From: Opitutia bacterium
GTDB taxonomy: Bacteria; Verrucomicrobiota; Verrucomicrobiia; Opitutales; JANYEO01
Assembly: GCA_025363025.1 (NCBI GenBank)
Contig: JANYEO010000217.1
Coordinates: forward strand, 1-30,882
Length of the DNA: 30,882 nucleotides
Direction: 5' to 3'
The notes under the pieces were generated by a model that was not told where the DNA came from, made no database searches, and saw nothing but the letters and a program-made list of their open reading frames with translations. Below, one piece after another: positions 24,560 through 30,882 of the stretch. The stretch's first letter is position 1. Each line of letters starts with the position of its first letter. The position numbers were made by a program, and so were the translations under genes.

Positions 24560-25441
24560 ATGCAACTGCCTCATAATGCTTTAACAGCCGCCTATCCTAC
24601 AGTGGATACCCACTCCGCAGCGGCAGTGGCAGCGGCTTTATCCGAGCTACACGCAGGGCTATACCCTGAGGCCACGCTTGAACGCAGTCGCATTACAATA
24701 CAATGTGAAGCGCTAGAGCTACTATTTCATGGAGGCTTTCCCGGCTTTCAACCGGTTGACACCCCCTATCACGACCTCGAACACACCCTGCAAGTAGCCC
24801 TATGCCTAGGCCGTTTACTAGCGACAGCTCACAAAAATGGCGGCCCAACGATTTCCGCGGAGGCCTTCGAGCGCGCTTTAGTTGCCGCATTTTTTCATGA
24901 TGTAGGGTATTTTAAGATTTTAGACGATAACACAGGAACGGGGGCCAAATATACTGCCCATCATGAGCTTCGCGGGGCCTTAATGGCCGCCACCTACTTG
25001 CCGACACAAGACTGGGAATTCAGCCGTGTCACGTCCGTACAGCGCCTCATCTTAGCTACGGCGGCCGAACGCGCCGTTCGGGCCATTACCTTTCAGGACC
25101 CGTTAGAAACTTTCCTCGGGGCCTGTTTATGTACGGCAGACTTACTGGCCCAAATGAGCGACCCGCGGTACCTGGATCGCCTACCCCTACTTTACCAAGA
25201 ATTTGAAGAAGCGGACCTATTCTCGGATACCCCTCCAGAACGTCGCTTACTAAAAAGCAAAGAAGACCTCTTTGCCAAAACGCCTTTTTTCTGGCATGAA
25301 GCGCTGAATAAGCGCCTCATCCTCGACTGCAACAGCGTCTACCGCTACCTCGAACTACCTTATGGCAGTGGGCATAACCCCTATATACAGGCGATCGAGG
25401 CCCATTTGATGGTTTTGGCTAAACCCCTTTTTTTGCCTTAA
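24560..25441 (+). CDS. HD-domain metal-dependent phosphohydrolase-like protein
   Basis: A 293-residue cytosolic protein with an HD fold. The metal-ligand pattern is visible as YHDLEHTLQV, then FFHDVGYF (the HD pair), HHELRGA, and the distal Asp in CTADLLAQMSDP. Such proteins hydrolyse phosphoester bonds in nucleotides, and some are cyclic-nucleotide phosphodiesterases (the YHxxxH start also occurs in those). No sensor or output domain is attached. It overlaps the convergent DMT transporter gene by 23 bp at the 3' ends. The exact substrate is unknown. Confidence 0.7.
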   Translation: MQLPHNALTAAYPTVDTHSAAAVAAALSELHAGLYPEATLERSRITIQCEALELLFHGGFPGFQPVDTPYHDLEHTLQVALCLGRLLATAHKNGGPTISAEAFERALVAAFFHDVGYFKILDDNTGTGAKYTAHHELRGALMAATYLPTQDWEFSRVTSVQRLILATAAERAVRAITFQDPLETFLGACLCTADLLAQMSDPRYLDRLPLLYQEFEEADLFSDTPPERRLLKSKEDLFAKTPFFWHEALNKRLILDCNSVYRYLELPYGSGHNPYIQAIEAHLMVLAKPLFLP

Positions 25442-26276
25442 TTTCACTCAGGCCTATCGCTAAACAAACAACGCCCAAGCCAAGGCCTAAGCGCAGCATA
25501 TCGGTAGTCTCCCCAAATAAGAAAATAGAAGCTAATACCCCCATGGGTACTTTAAGCAAAGACATAACGGCTGTTGTCCCTGGGTTGGCGATCGTTGCCC
25601 CTTTATTCCAGCAAAAAAACCCAATCCCCGTGGCCACAAAAGACAAATATACTAGTGCTTTGATCGTAGGCCAATCAAGCAGCGCATAACTGGCCCAACC
25701 CCCTGCAAGCGTAGTTGCAACTGCCGCAAAGGCTGCCGCCCCCATAAAAGGGAGCATATAAATTTGATGATCTTTAAGCAGCGGCAAACGGCGCCTCAGG
25801 TAACGATACTCCACCATTCCCCAGGCAAATAAAAAGTTGGCCGCCTGCATCAAAAGAAAGCCGTTTCTTAAATGCTCCCACACGGGGGTTTGGTACTTCA
25901 CGATCATAGCCCCGCCCATTCCCAAAAAGGCTAAAGCCCAATTCGAGGCATGAAAACGCCGCGCATAAATATCTTCTACAAGGTTGATATAAAGGGGCAC
26001 GAAGAGCGTAAAAAGGGCGACTTCATATGCGTTTAAATAATGAACGGCTTGCAAATAAAAGCAGTACATAAGGCCGTATTGAAACCCTCCAATTAAAAAA
26101 AGCCGTACCCCGGCCGCCCGGGTAAGCCCGACTTTCCTAAAAAAAGGAAGAAAGAAGCCACTGGCCAATACCAGGCGCAAAAAGGAAGCAAAGTACGGAT
26201 CTATCCCGGTTAAGTTTTGCTTAACTAAACCATACGAACAGGACCAGATGCCGACGGCAATTAATAGATAAACCAT
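25419..26276 (-). CDS. DMT superfamily (EamA-type) transporter
   Basis: A 285-residue integral membrane protein with about ten hydrophobic segments arranged as two EamA repeats, typical of drug/metabolite transporters. Landmarks include YFASFLRLVLASGFFLPFF in the first repeat and GTTAVMSLLKVPMGVLASIFLFGE in the second, which fits the conserved end of the EamA unit. The substrate (amino acid, nucleotide-sugar, other metabolite) cannot be told. Its end overlaps the convergent HD gene by 23 bp. It lies downstream of the Kef-type gene on the same strand, separated by a 468-bp repeat-rich region. Confidence 0.82.
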   Translation of the reverse strand: MVYLLIAVGIWSCSYGLVKQNLTGIDPYFASFLRLVLASGFFLPFFRKVGLTRAAGVRLFLIGGFQYGLMYCFYLQAVHYLNAYEVALFTLFVPLYINLVEDIYARRFHASNWALAFLGMGGAMIVKYQTPVWEHLRNGFLLMQAANFLFAWGMVEYRYLRRRLPLLKDHQIYMLPFMGAAAFAAVATTLAGGWASYALLDWPTIKALVYLSFVATGIGFFCWNKGATIANPGTTAVMSLLKVPMGVLASIFLFGETTDMLRLGLGLGVVCLAIGLSEIKAKKGV

Positions 26277-26300
26277 TCAGTGTTGCTTTATAATACGTGA

Positions 26301-26320
26301 GCTTGGGCTAAAACCCGAGT
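26301..26320 (-). promoter_or_regulatory. Hairpin in the 5' leader region of the DMT transporter gene
   Basis: CTTGGG (26302-26307) and CCCGAG (26314-26319) pair with one wobble around a 6-nt loop, about 25 bp upstream of the transporter ATG. On the plus strand TCTTTTC follows it, on the minus strand a TATTAT-like box. It could be a leader hairpin or a weak terminator for the opposite strand. Confidence 0.25.
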
Positions 26321-26327
26321 CTTTTCG

Positions 26328-26395
26328 GTCGAGTGCAAAAGCACACTCCACTCAAAGAGCAGACTTTTATCTCCAATCTGACGCATTATGCAAGC
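26328..26395. repeat. Possible decayed core of the repeat family
   Basis: GGTCGAGTGCAAAAGCACACTC (first part at 26328) resembles the core's central CGAGTG...GCACTC hairpin, and GCATTATGCA (26383-26392) matches the right-terminus sequence. The rest has diverged too far to align by eye. Confidence 0.3.
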
Positions 26396-26455
26396 AACAC
26401 TGGAGCCAATATCGTTTTTTAGTCTATATTCCAAGAATAAGACTGCTGCCAAAAT

Positions 26456-26759
26456 GAAACCGCAGCAGAATAGCTTTTTAAAAAAATGCAGAAAATTTCA
26501 ATTTTTGAACTTTCGAGATTATAAAGAGGCCGATTGCAGAATGCTTTAATTTTGAGGAATTTGTAGGACGAAATGACGAGTGTGCATTCCCCATGGTAAG
26601 GCGATGCCAGTCGACTTACCATGGGGGGAGGTAGTGATGACATGCATCGAAGTTTGATACACTGAATATACAATAGATCAACAGGAGTTCTCTTTTGTGT
26701 GCACTCGAGGAAAGACAACCGACCAAAAACTCAAAAGGAAGGCATTATGCGTCACCCAA
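26456..26759. mobile_element. MITE-like repeat, long copy F, interrupted by an insertion
   Basis: The outer left terminus is GAAACCGCAGCAGAAT at 26456, and the inner left terminus GAGGCCGATTGCAGAATGC starts at 26526. The core is interrupted after GAGTGTGCA by extra DNA and resumes at GCACTCGAGG (26701). The right terminus is recognisable only as GCATTATGC (26742-26750); the final AGCGGTCTC is missing or diverged. If the end is placed at 26759 the core is 124 plus 110 bp. It overlaps the 3' end of the Kef-type gene and supplies its stop codon. Confidence 0.78.
26587..26696. mobile_element. ~110-bp insertion inside repeat copy F
   Basis: This extra DNA sits in the central loop of copy F and is bounded by a 7-bp direct repeat GTGTGCA (26580-26586 and 26697-26703). 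It contains a perfect 12-bp inverted repeat, CCCCATGGTAAG (26589-26600) and CTTACCATGGGG (26615-26626), with a 14-nt loop. It has no ORF and no terminal inverted repeats of its own that I can see. Confidence 0.6.
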
Positions 26760-29042
26760 AGGCATCGCTGCTATCCCAGCAGGAGTCCCAGCAACTAAAA
26801 GCAAATCGCCTGATTGCAAAATCTCTTCGGGTGCGGGGGAGGTAATACGCTTTTCCCCACGCTGCAGGCCGACAATCGTAATGCCATACAAGCGGCGAAG
26901 ATCTGCCCCGGCCAAAGTTTCCCCCACTAGCATGGAGTCAGGCCCAAGAATCACTTTTTGAATATGCAAGGCCCCACCAAAGGCTGGCTTTAAGGCTCCA
27001 TCTGGCAAGGCCTGCGTTAAAATCCCCCGGGCCAATTCATTTTGAGTCTCATCCCCTGCAATAAAAATATGATCGCCCGGAAAAAGTACAGTCGAAGGAT
27101 GAGGATGATATTGCACATGCCCACCACGGCTAATCGCTAGGACAGAGGCCCCAGCCTTTTCACGCAAAGAGAGCTCTACAATGGGCTGGCCACAAGCGGT
27201 AGAGTTTTCTTCAACGGTTACCTCTTCAATATTAATTGGCCAAGGATACTTTTCCGAAATTTTCTCAATAGCGGCCTGGCGACGCTCGCAGTCCCGCTTT
27301 ACATGACGGTCTAGGCTTTCAAGAAAAAGATTCTCCAGCCGGCTATTAATCTTAACGAGCTTCTTCCACGCAAAAAAACCAACGCCCAGTAACAACAAAC
27401 TAAACCCAACTAAAGAAGCCCCTGTTGGCAAATACGCCGTTGCAGCTGATAAAAAGATACCGCCAAAAAGAATAAGCACTGTAGAGAGGAGAATATTATG
27501 AACAAGCCCCCCTAAACGCCCTCCTGCAAACTGCTGAGCCGCAGAACGGCTAAGGACTGCCTCGGTAATTAACATCGCAATCGCATCTAAATTACGGATA
27601 ACAGCGACCAAGAAAGGTAAGCAGCAGATGGCCCCGCCAATCCATACGCTTGTTTTCATCAATTCCAAATACTCGCCAAAGGTACTTAAACCCCCCACAT
27701 AGTCTGCCCCCATAGACGTCCCAATAATCACTCCACTAAAAAGGAGAAAGTACCCCAAAATCTGAAAAAGCGGACGTTTGATAAGGCCCAAAAGATCACT
27801 CCGTCCCAAACTGTCCCGTGCCATTTGCAGCATATTAAAATAGAGCCGACTAAATTGCTTTACTGGCTCAGGTATACGGTAAGCAAAAACATCAAACAAC
27901 CCATCCGAGTGCCGGGAAATAACCGGAGTCGCCAAAATCGTCACCAAAGCCACCCCTACGGTAAGGGACTCAAAACGCGAATCCGTAACGCCCATGCTTT
28001 GGCCCAGTTTTGCGATAATGAAGCTAAATTCCCCAATTTGCGCCTTGCACATAGAAGCCCGAAAGCTACTGCGCAAATTTTGCCCACTCATCCCAAGACC
28101 AAGCCAACAAGTCGCCCCTTTCCCTATAACAACCAAAGAGGCAACGAGTAATATCGGCAACCACTGGTCCATTAAAATGGAAGGATCAATCAACATCCCC
28201 ACGGTAACGAAGAAGATAGCGGAAAATAAATACCGGAAAGGCTCTACCAACGCTTCAATTTGATGCGATAACGTTGATTGAGACAAAATAGCCCCGGCCA
28301 AAAATGCTCCTAAAGCGATTGATAAATGAAAATACTCAGCAAAATAACCAAGACCCAGCATGAGGCCCATGATTACAAGCAAGATCACCTCCAAATTATC
28401 CATGACCTGCAAACGCTTAATAAGCCGGGGGGTGAGCATTTTACCCGCCACAAAAACAACCATGACGAATACCCCGACCAGGAAGATTGACTGCCCCACA
28501 TCCCCCCACGAAAAAGCAGACCGTTCCCCAACCCCAGCCAACACCACCAAGAGGATGATGGCTACTATATCCTCTAAAATCAAAATCCCCACCACCATTT
28601 GGCCATGAGAATGCTTATGCGTCCCCTGCTCCCGCATGACACCAAAAGTGACCATGGTAGAGCTAATTGCCAAAACCCCCCCTAGAAAAAGCCCGTTAAC
28701 GCTGGACCATCCAAAAACCGGGGCCGTCATCACCCCCAAAAACAACATCCCCACCGTCTGAAGCAAAACTGCGGGCAAGGCCGACCCTAAAAGCGATTTT
28801 AATTTACTAAGATCAAACTCCATCCCGATGTAAAACATCAAGAACACCACCCCCAGCTCACTCAAACTCTCAATCGTCGCACTATTTTGAACGGGAGAAT
28901 CATAAAAAGTATTAGGCCCCACGAGTACCCCTGCGAGCAAGTACCCCAAAATAACCGGCCAGTTAAATCGAGAAAATAAATAAGAAACCCCGGCCGCGCA
29001 GACAACGACTACGGTTAAATCATGTATAATAGTATCAGTCAT
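26745..29042 (-). CDS. Kef-type (CPA2) monovalent cation/proton antiporter with C-terminal RCK_C domains
   Basis: A 765-residue protein. Residues 1-~385 form a Na+/H+ exchanger-like membrane domain of about 12-13 helices (YLLAGVLVGPNTF, LGVVFLMFYIGMEFDLSKL, LGAFLAGAILSQS). A second membrane region (about 420-590) with further hydrophobic helices follows. Two TrkA_C-type regulatory domains (about 615-690 and 695-760) end the protein: VEENSTACGQPIVELSLREKA and LVGETLAGADLRRLYGITIVG. It is predicted to exchange K+ or Na+ for protons, gated by a cytosolic ligand. No KefB/C-style RCK_N nucleotide-binding fold is evident. The last codons (PLGDA, stop TAA) lie in the edge of repeat copy F. No Shine-Dalgarno is seen; a palindrome occupies that site. 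Confidence 0.87.
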   Translation of the reverse strand: MTDTIIHDLTVVVVCAAGVSYLFSRFNWPVILGYLLAGVLVGPNTFYDSPVQNSATIESLSELGVVFLMFYIGMEFDLSKLKSLLGSALPAVLLQTVGMLFLGVMTAPVFGWSSVNGLFLGGVLAISSTMVTFGVMREQGTHKHSHGQMVVGILILEDIVAIILLVVLAGVGERSAFSWGDVGQSIFLVGVFVMVVFVAGKMLTPRLIKRLQVMDNLEVILLVIMGLMLGLGYFAEYFHLSIALGAFLAGAILSQSTLSHQIEALVEPFRYLFSAIFFVTVGMLIDPSILMDQWLPILLVASLVVIGKGATCWLGLGMSGQNLRSSFRASMCKAQIGEFSFIIAKLGQSMGVTDSRFESLTVGVALVTILATPVISRHSDGLFDVFAYRIPEPVKQFSRLYFNMLQMARDSLGRSDLLGLIKRPLFQILGYFLLFSGVIIGTSMGADYVGGLSTFGEYLELMKTSVWIGGAICCLPFLVAVIRNLDAIAMLITEAVLSRSAAQQFAGGRLGGLVHNILLSTVLILFGGIFLSAATAYLPTGASLVGFSLLLLGVGFFAWKKLVKINSRLENLFLESLDRHVKRDCERRQAAIEKISEKYPWPINIEEVTVEENSTACGQPIVELSLREKAGASVLAISRGGHVQYHPHPSTVLFPGDHIFIAGDETQNELARGILTQALPDGALKPAFGGALHIQKVILGPDSMLVGETLAGADLRRLYGITIVGLQRGEKRITSPAPEEILQSGDLLLVAGTPAGIAAMPLGDA

Positions 29043-29043
29043 T

Positions 29044-29056
29044 TATAAGTACTTAT
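29044..29056. promoter_or_regulatory. Palindrome ATAAGTACTTAT abutting the Kef-type start codon
   Basis: The 12-bp palindrome (29045-29056) ends two bases before the ATG, where a Shine-Dalgarno would normally be. With one more T it is identical over 13 bases to the site at 24333-24345. It is a candidate operator or leader element. Confidence 0.35.
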
Positions 29057-29129
29057 GCTTTTAGTTTGTTTTAAAGATTGGCGCAAGAAAACATGGGACA
29101 CAAGAAAACACAAAGGCATTTTTAACTTT

Positions 29130-29158
29130 ATTATTAAATAAACTAATTAACCCCTCAA
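29130..29158 (-). promoter_or_regulatory. Candidate sigma70-like promoter for the Kef-type gene
   Basis: On the minus strand, TTGAGG (29158-29153) and AATAAT (29135-29130) are separated by 17 bp. This would give a leader of about 80 nt that includes the ATAAGTACTTAT palindrome. Confidence 0.35.
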
Positions 29159-29187
29159 AGCCGCTTCACTTTCTCCTCAAGACACTC

Positions 29188-29216
29188 TTGCCGCTTTTTT
29201 AAACCCCTTGCATACT
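29188..29216 (+). promoter_or_regulatory. Candidate sigma70-like promoter for the exported-protein gene
   Basis: TTGCCG (29188-29193) and CATACT (29211-29216) are separated by 17 bp, ending about 22 bp before the ATG at 29239. The -10 match is only moderate. Confidence 0.3.
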
Positions 29217-29238
29217 GAATACTCTTTCCGTAAGCCCC

Positions 29239-30315
29239 ATGAAAAACGCTCCCTTTCGCCCTTTTTTTACCGCACCGATTAAGTTAGGCCTAACGTGTCT
29301 GATAGCAGCTTGTCCTCTCACAGCAGAAATCCAAACAGCCACGATTACCATTAACCCCTTCGTAGTCAAAGGGACGTTTACTGAAACAACTCCCCTGAGC
29401 CTCAATAGCACAGACTTGGCTTATATAGAAGGGCACCTTACCCTTCACTGCCCGCGGAACCCCCATAGCTTCGAGGCCACCTTTTCCGGTCAACTCGTTA
29501 TTATTGATAATCAATCAGTCATTAAATACACCCTCCCTCTAGAAGGGGAGTCGGGAGAAAATGGTACCCCCGGCGCCCTTCTGCTGGGCGATTATACAGG
29601 CACACTGCAAGAAGCCCCGGCTTTCATACAGCCCATTCGCCTGCGCTTATTTCACTTCCCCAAAGTATTAAATACCCAAACCTCTTTTTTTGAAAACCTG
29701 ATCACCGATGAACCGCTCATCTTTAGCGGCCCACTAACGATCAATCGCACACACCATACTGAAACAAACGAAAATTTTGTCTCCGTAAACTGGGCCACAA
29801 CCCTGGCCGATCTTCCTACCACCCTCAGTACCGGGCGCCGGACCATTGTTGATCCTAATCATTTACCAGAGCCACCCTCACCTTCAGAAAGCCCTGAGCC
29901 AACCCCCACTCCTAGCCCGACGACTCTTCCTCAACCACCCCCAGCCCCCACCATTAGCCGCCTGCTGTGCGACTTACGGGCAGAGGTTAACGCCACGGCC
30001 CATATAACAAGTCGCATCCTAAGGTGCTCTAAACAAGGCCTTGGGTCTTTCGAATTTATCATGAATGCGGCCGGCACCTGTGTTAGCACCGATTTTAGCC
30101 CTATCATTCCTAATCTATGGCCGGATAACGCCCTCTTTTGTGGTCTTGTTTGCAAACCCACCATCGTCCCCGTCCAGCTCGAGTATGACACGAGCACTCA
30201 ACTTTGCAAAGGTCATTGCCCCGAAGTCCCTACCCCTGGGGTGGATTTTGTAATCGATTTCCTTTATATAACAGATAACAAAAGCCAGTTTCATCCCATT
30301 GATTTTGAATTATAA
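29239..30315 (+). CDS. Exported protein of unknown function with a Pro-rich linker
   Basis: I do not recognise this 358-residue protein. It starts with a basic n-region and hydrophobic segment (IKLGLTCLIAACPLTAE). IAAC at residues 22-25 fits a lipobox, and LTA-E near 29 could instead be a signal peptidase I site. The N-terminal part (about 30-205) looks beta-rich (TATITINPFVVKGTFTE). A linker of Pro, Ser, Thr and Glu at about 210-240 (PEPTPTPSPTTLPQPPPAPT) leads to a C-terminal domain with seven cysteines, suggestive of disulfides outside the cytoplasm. It stands alone between the divergent Kef-type gene and tatA. The stop codon is followed at once by a repeat-terminus fragment. A surface or periplasmic binding role is only a guess. 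Confidence 0.65.
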   Translation: MKNAPFRPFFTAPIKLGLTCLIAACPLTAEIQTATITINPFVVKGTFTETTPLSLNSTDLAYIEGHLTLHCPRNPHSFEATFSGQLVIIDNQSVIKYTLPLEGESGENGTPGALLLGDYTGTLQEAPAFIQPIRLRLFHFPKVLNTQTSFFENLITDEPLIFSGPLTINRTHHTETNENFVSVNWATTLADLPTTLSTGRRTIVDPNHLPEPPSPSESPEPTPTPSPTTLPQPPPAPTISRLLCDLRAEVNATAHITSRILRCSKQGLGSFEFIMNAAGTCVSTDFSPIIPNLWPDNALFCGLVCKPTIVPVQLEYDTSTQLCKGHCPEVPTPGVDFVIDFLYITDNKSQFHPIDFEL

Positions 30316-30343
30316 GAGACTGGTTGCAGAATGCTTTTGATTT
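30316..30343. repeat. Solo left-terminus fragment of the repeat family
   Basis: GAGACTGGTTGCAGAATGC (from 30316) followed by TTTTGATTT matches the inner left terminus and the first bases of the core, then similarity stops. It begins directly after the stop codon TAA of the exported-protein gene. Confidence 0.6.
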
Positions 30344-30360
30344 GCAGCCCATCGCTACCC

Positions 30361-30393
30361 TAAAGTAAACTGCTATCCGCAACCTTTACTTTA
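30361..30393 (+). promoter_or_regulatory. Inverted repeat upstream of tatA
   Basis: TAAAGTAAA (30361-30369) and TTTACTTTA (30385-30393) form a perfect 9-bp inverted repeat with a 15-nt loop, ending 6 bp before the tatA ATG. It could be an operator or a leader hairpin. No Shine-Dalgarno is visible. Confidence 0.35.
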
Positions 30394-30399
30394 TTAATA

Positions 30400-30678
30400 A
30401 TGCATTATCCTCATTCCACTGTCTTCGGCTTCTTTCAAAACCTTCAAGGGTGGGAACTTCTGCTCATTTTCTTCGTCATCTTACTCTTGTTCGGGGGTAA
30501 ACGCTTGCCTGAACTCGCAAAAGGCCTAGGTCGTTCTATAAAAGAATTCCGTAGAGCCACGACCGAGGTAGAAGAAAACGTCCGCGAAGCGCTTGAAGGC
30601 GAAGAAAAAAAGTCTATGGCCTCTCCCGCTTCCACGGCTACCCCTACGGTTAAGCCAGAAAGCAACACGGCCGTTTAA
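30400..30678 (+). CDS. tatA: Sec-independent protein translocase subunit TatA/TatE
   Basis: A 92-residue single-span membrane protein that multimerises to form the Tat pathway for folded proteins. It has a short periplasmic N terminus, one TM helix (about 18-32, ELLLIFFVILLLFGG), the FG hinge, and the amphipathic helix KRLPELAKGLGRSIKEFRRA. A charged, low-complexity tail follows. This layout indicates TatA/E rather than TatB. tatC is not in the window, though it could lie just beyond the right edge. The gene is followed 35 bp later by repeat copy H. Confidence 0.9.
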   Translation: MHYPHSTVFGFFQNLQGWELLLIFFVILLLFGGKRLPELAKGLGRSIKEFRRATTEVEENVREALEGEEKKSMASPASTATPTVKPESNTAV

Positions 30679-30713
30679 ATTTGAGCTGCATTAACCCTCT
30701 GCCATCTCATTTT

Positions 30714-30882
30714 GTGACCGCTGCATAATAGATTTTAAAAAAATACAGAGAATTTCAATTTTTAACTTTCGAGATTATGAAGAGACCGATTGCAGAATGC
30801 TTTGATTTTGAGGAATTTGTAGGACGGAGTGACGAGTGTACATACAGTACTCGAGGAATGACAACCGACCAAAAACTCATAA
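30714..30882. mobile_element. MITE-like palindromic repeat, long copy H, cut by window end
   Basis: The outer left terminus is GTGACCGCTGCATAAT at 30714, and the inner left terminus GAGACCGATTGCAGAATGC is at 30782. The left extension is very close to copies D and F. The window ends 101 bp into the 124-bp core. The left flanking pentamer is ATTTT (30709-30713). If this copy follows the rule seen in B and D, ATTTT should also follow its right terminus at about position 30906, outside the window. Confidence 0.85.

Noticed and set aside
2526..30882. CRISPR array made from the recurring repeats
   Set aside because: Copies are 124-197 bp, kilobases apart and palindromic, with no short regular spacers and no cas genes.
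1..30882. tRNA or rRNA genes
   Set aside because: No cloverleaf with TTCRA arm or rRNA signature was noticed on either strand by eye; a tRNAscan/Infernal run would settle it.

Overview
This window reads as compact, chromosomal, mostly housekeeping DNA from a Gram-negative bacterium. Supporting signs are a TatA translocase subunit, a Prc/Tsp-type periplasmic protease, DgkA, exported proteins and long same-strand gene runs with overlapping or near-touching genes. My best but low-confidence placement is the PVC group, perhaps Verrucomicrobiota/Opitutae, because of the large bacterial GH63-type glucosidase, the rhomboid with a C-terminal cytosolic tail and the ~800-residue Prc protease. No ribosomal marker is present to confirm it. 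Most start codons lack a visible Shine-Dalgarno sequence.

Layout. 1-2520 (+) is an overlapping operon aroA (5' end outside the window)-cmk-plsC. 2792-8538 (+) holds a tandem GTP-cyclohydrolase-II-like protein, a two-SIS-domain protein, trkA and trkH. 8559-8798 (-) is a small ferredoxin, divergent from a rhomboid protease and a prc protease (8907-12228, +). 12388-13233 (-) is prmC, divergent from a 901-residue GH63-like glucosidase and dgkA (13368-16713, +). 16736-23742 (-) looks like one long transcription unit: gltA with an unusual signal-peptide-like N terminus, a glutaredoxin, prfA and two tandem LTA-synthase/phosphoglycerol-transferase-like membrane sulfatases. After a 0.8 kb gene-free stretch come an HD-domain protein (+), a DMT transporter (-), a Kef-type cation/proton antiporter (-), an unrecognised exported protein with a proline-rich linker (+) and tatA (+).

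The most striking non-coding structure is a dispersed palindromic repeat family that I read as a MITE. Long copies (~196-197 bp) have ~16-bp terminal inverted repeats beginning GAGACCGCTGCATAAT. Two have exact 5-bp flanking direct repeats (ATAAA, ATTCT) and a third an imperfect one (AGGGT/AAGGT). Each long copy contains a 124-bp core with its own left terminus, and this core also occurs alone as two short copies. Copies sit in intergenic gaps, usually within a few bases of stop codons, and two supply part or all of a gene's stop codon. One copy carries a ~110-bp insertion with a 12-bp hairpin.

How the genes work together: aroA feeds aromatic amino acid synthesis, cmk nucleotide supply and plsC/dgkA phospholipid metabolism. 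The two sulfatase-fold enzymes probably transfer phosphoglycerol-type groups, which would release diacylglycerol for DgkA to recycle; that link is inference. trkAH and the Kef-like antiporter handle cations, and prmC methylates the prfA product. The GCHII-like/SIS pair may be an uncharacterised two-step module.
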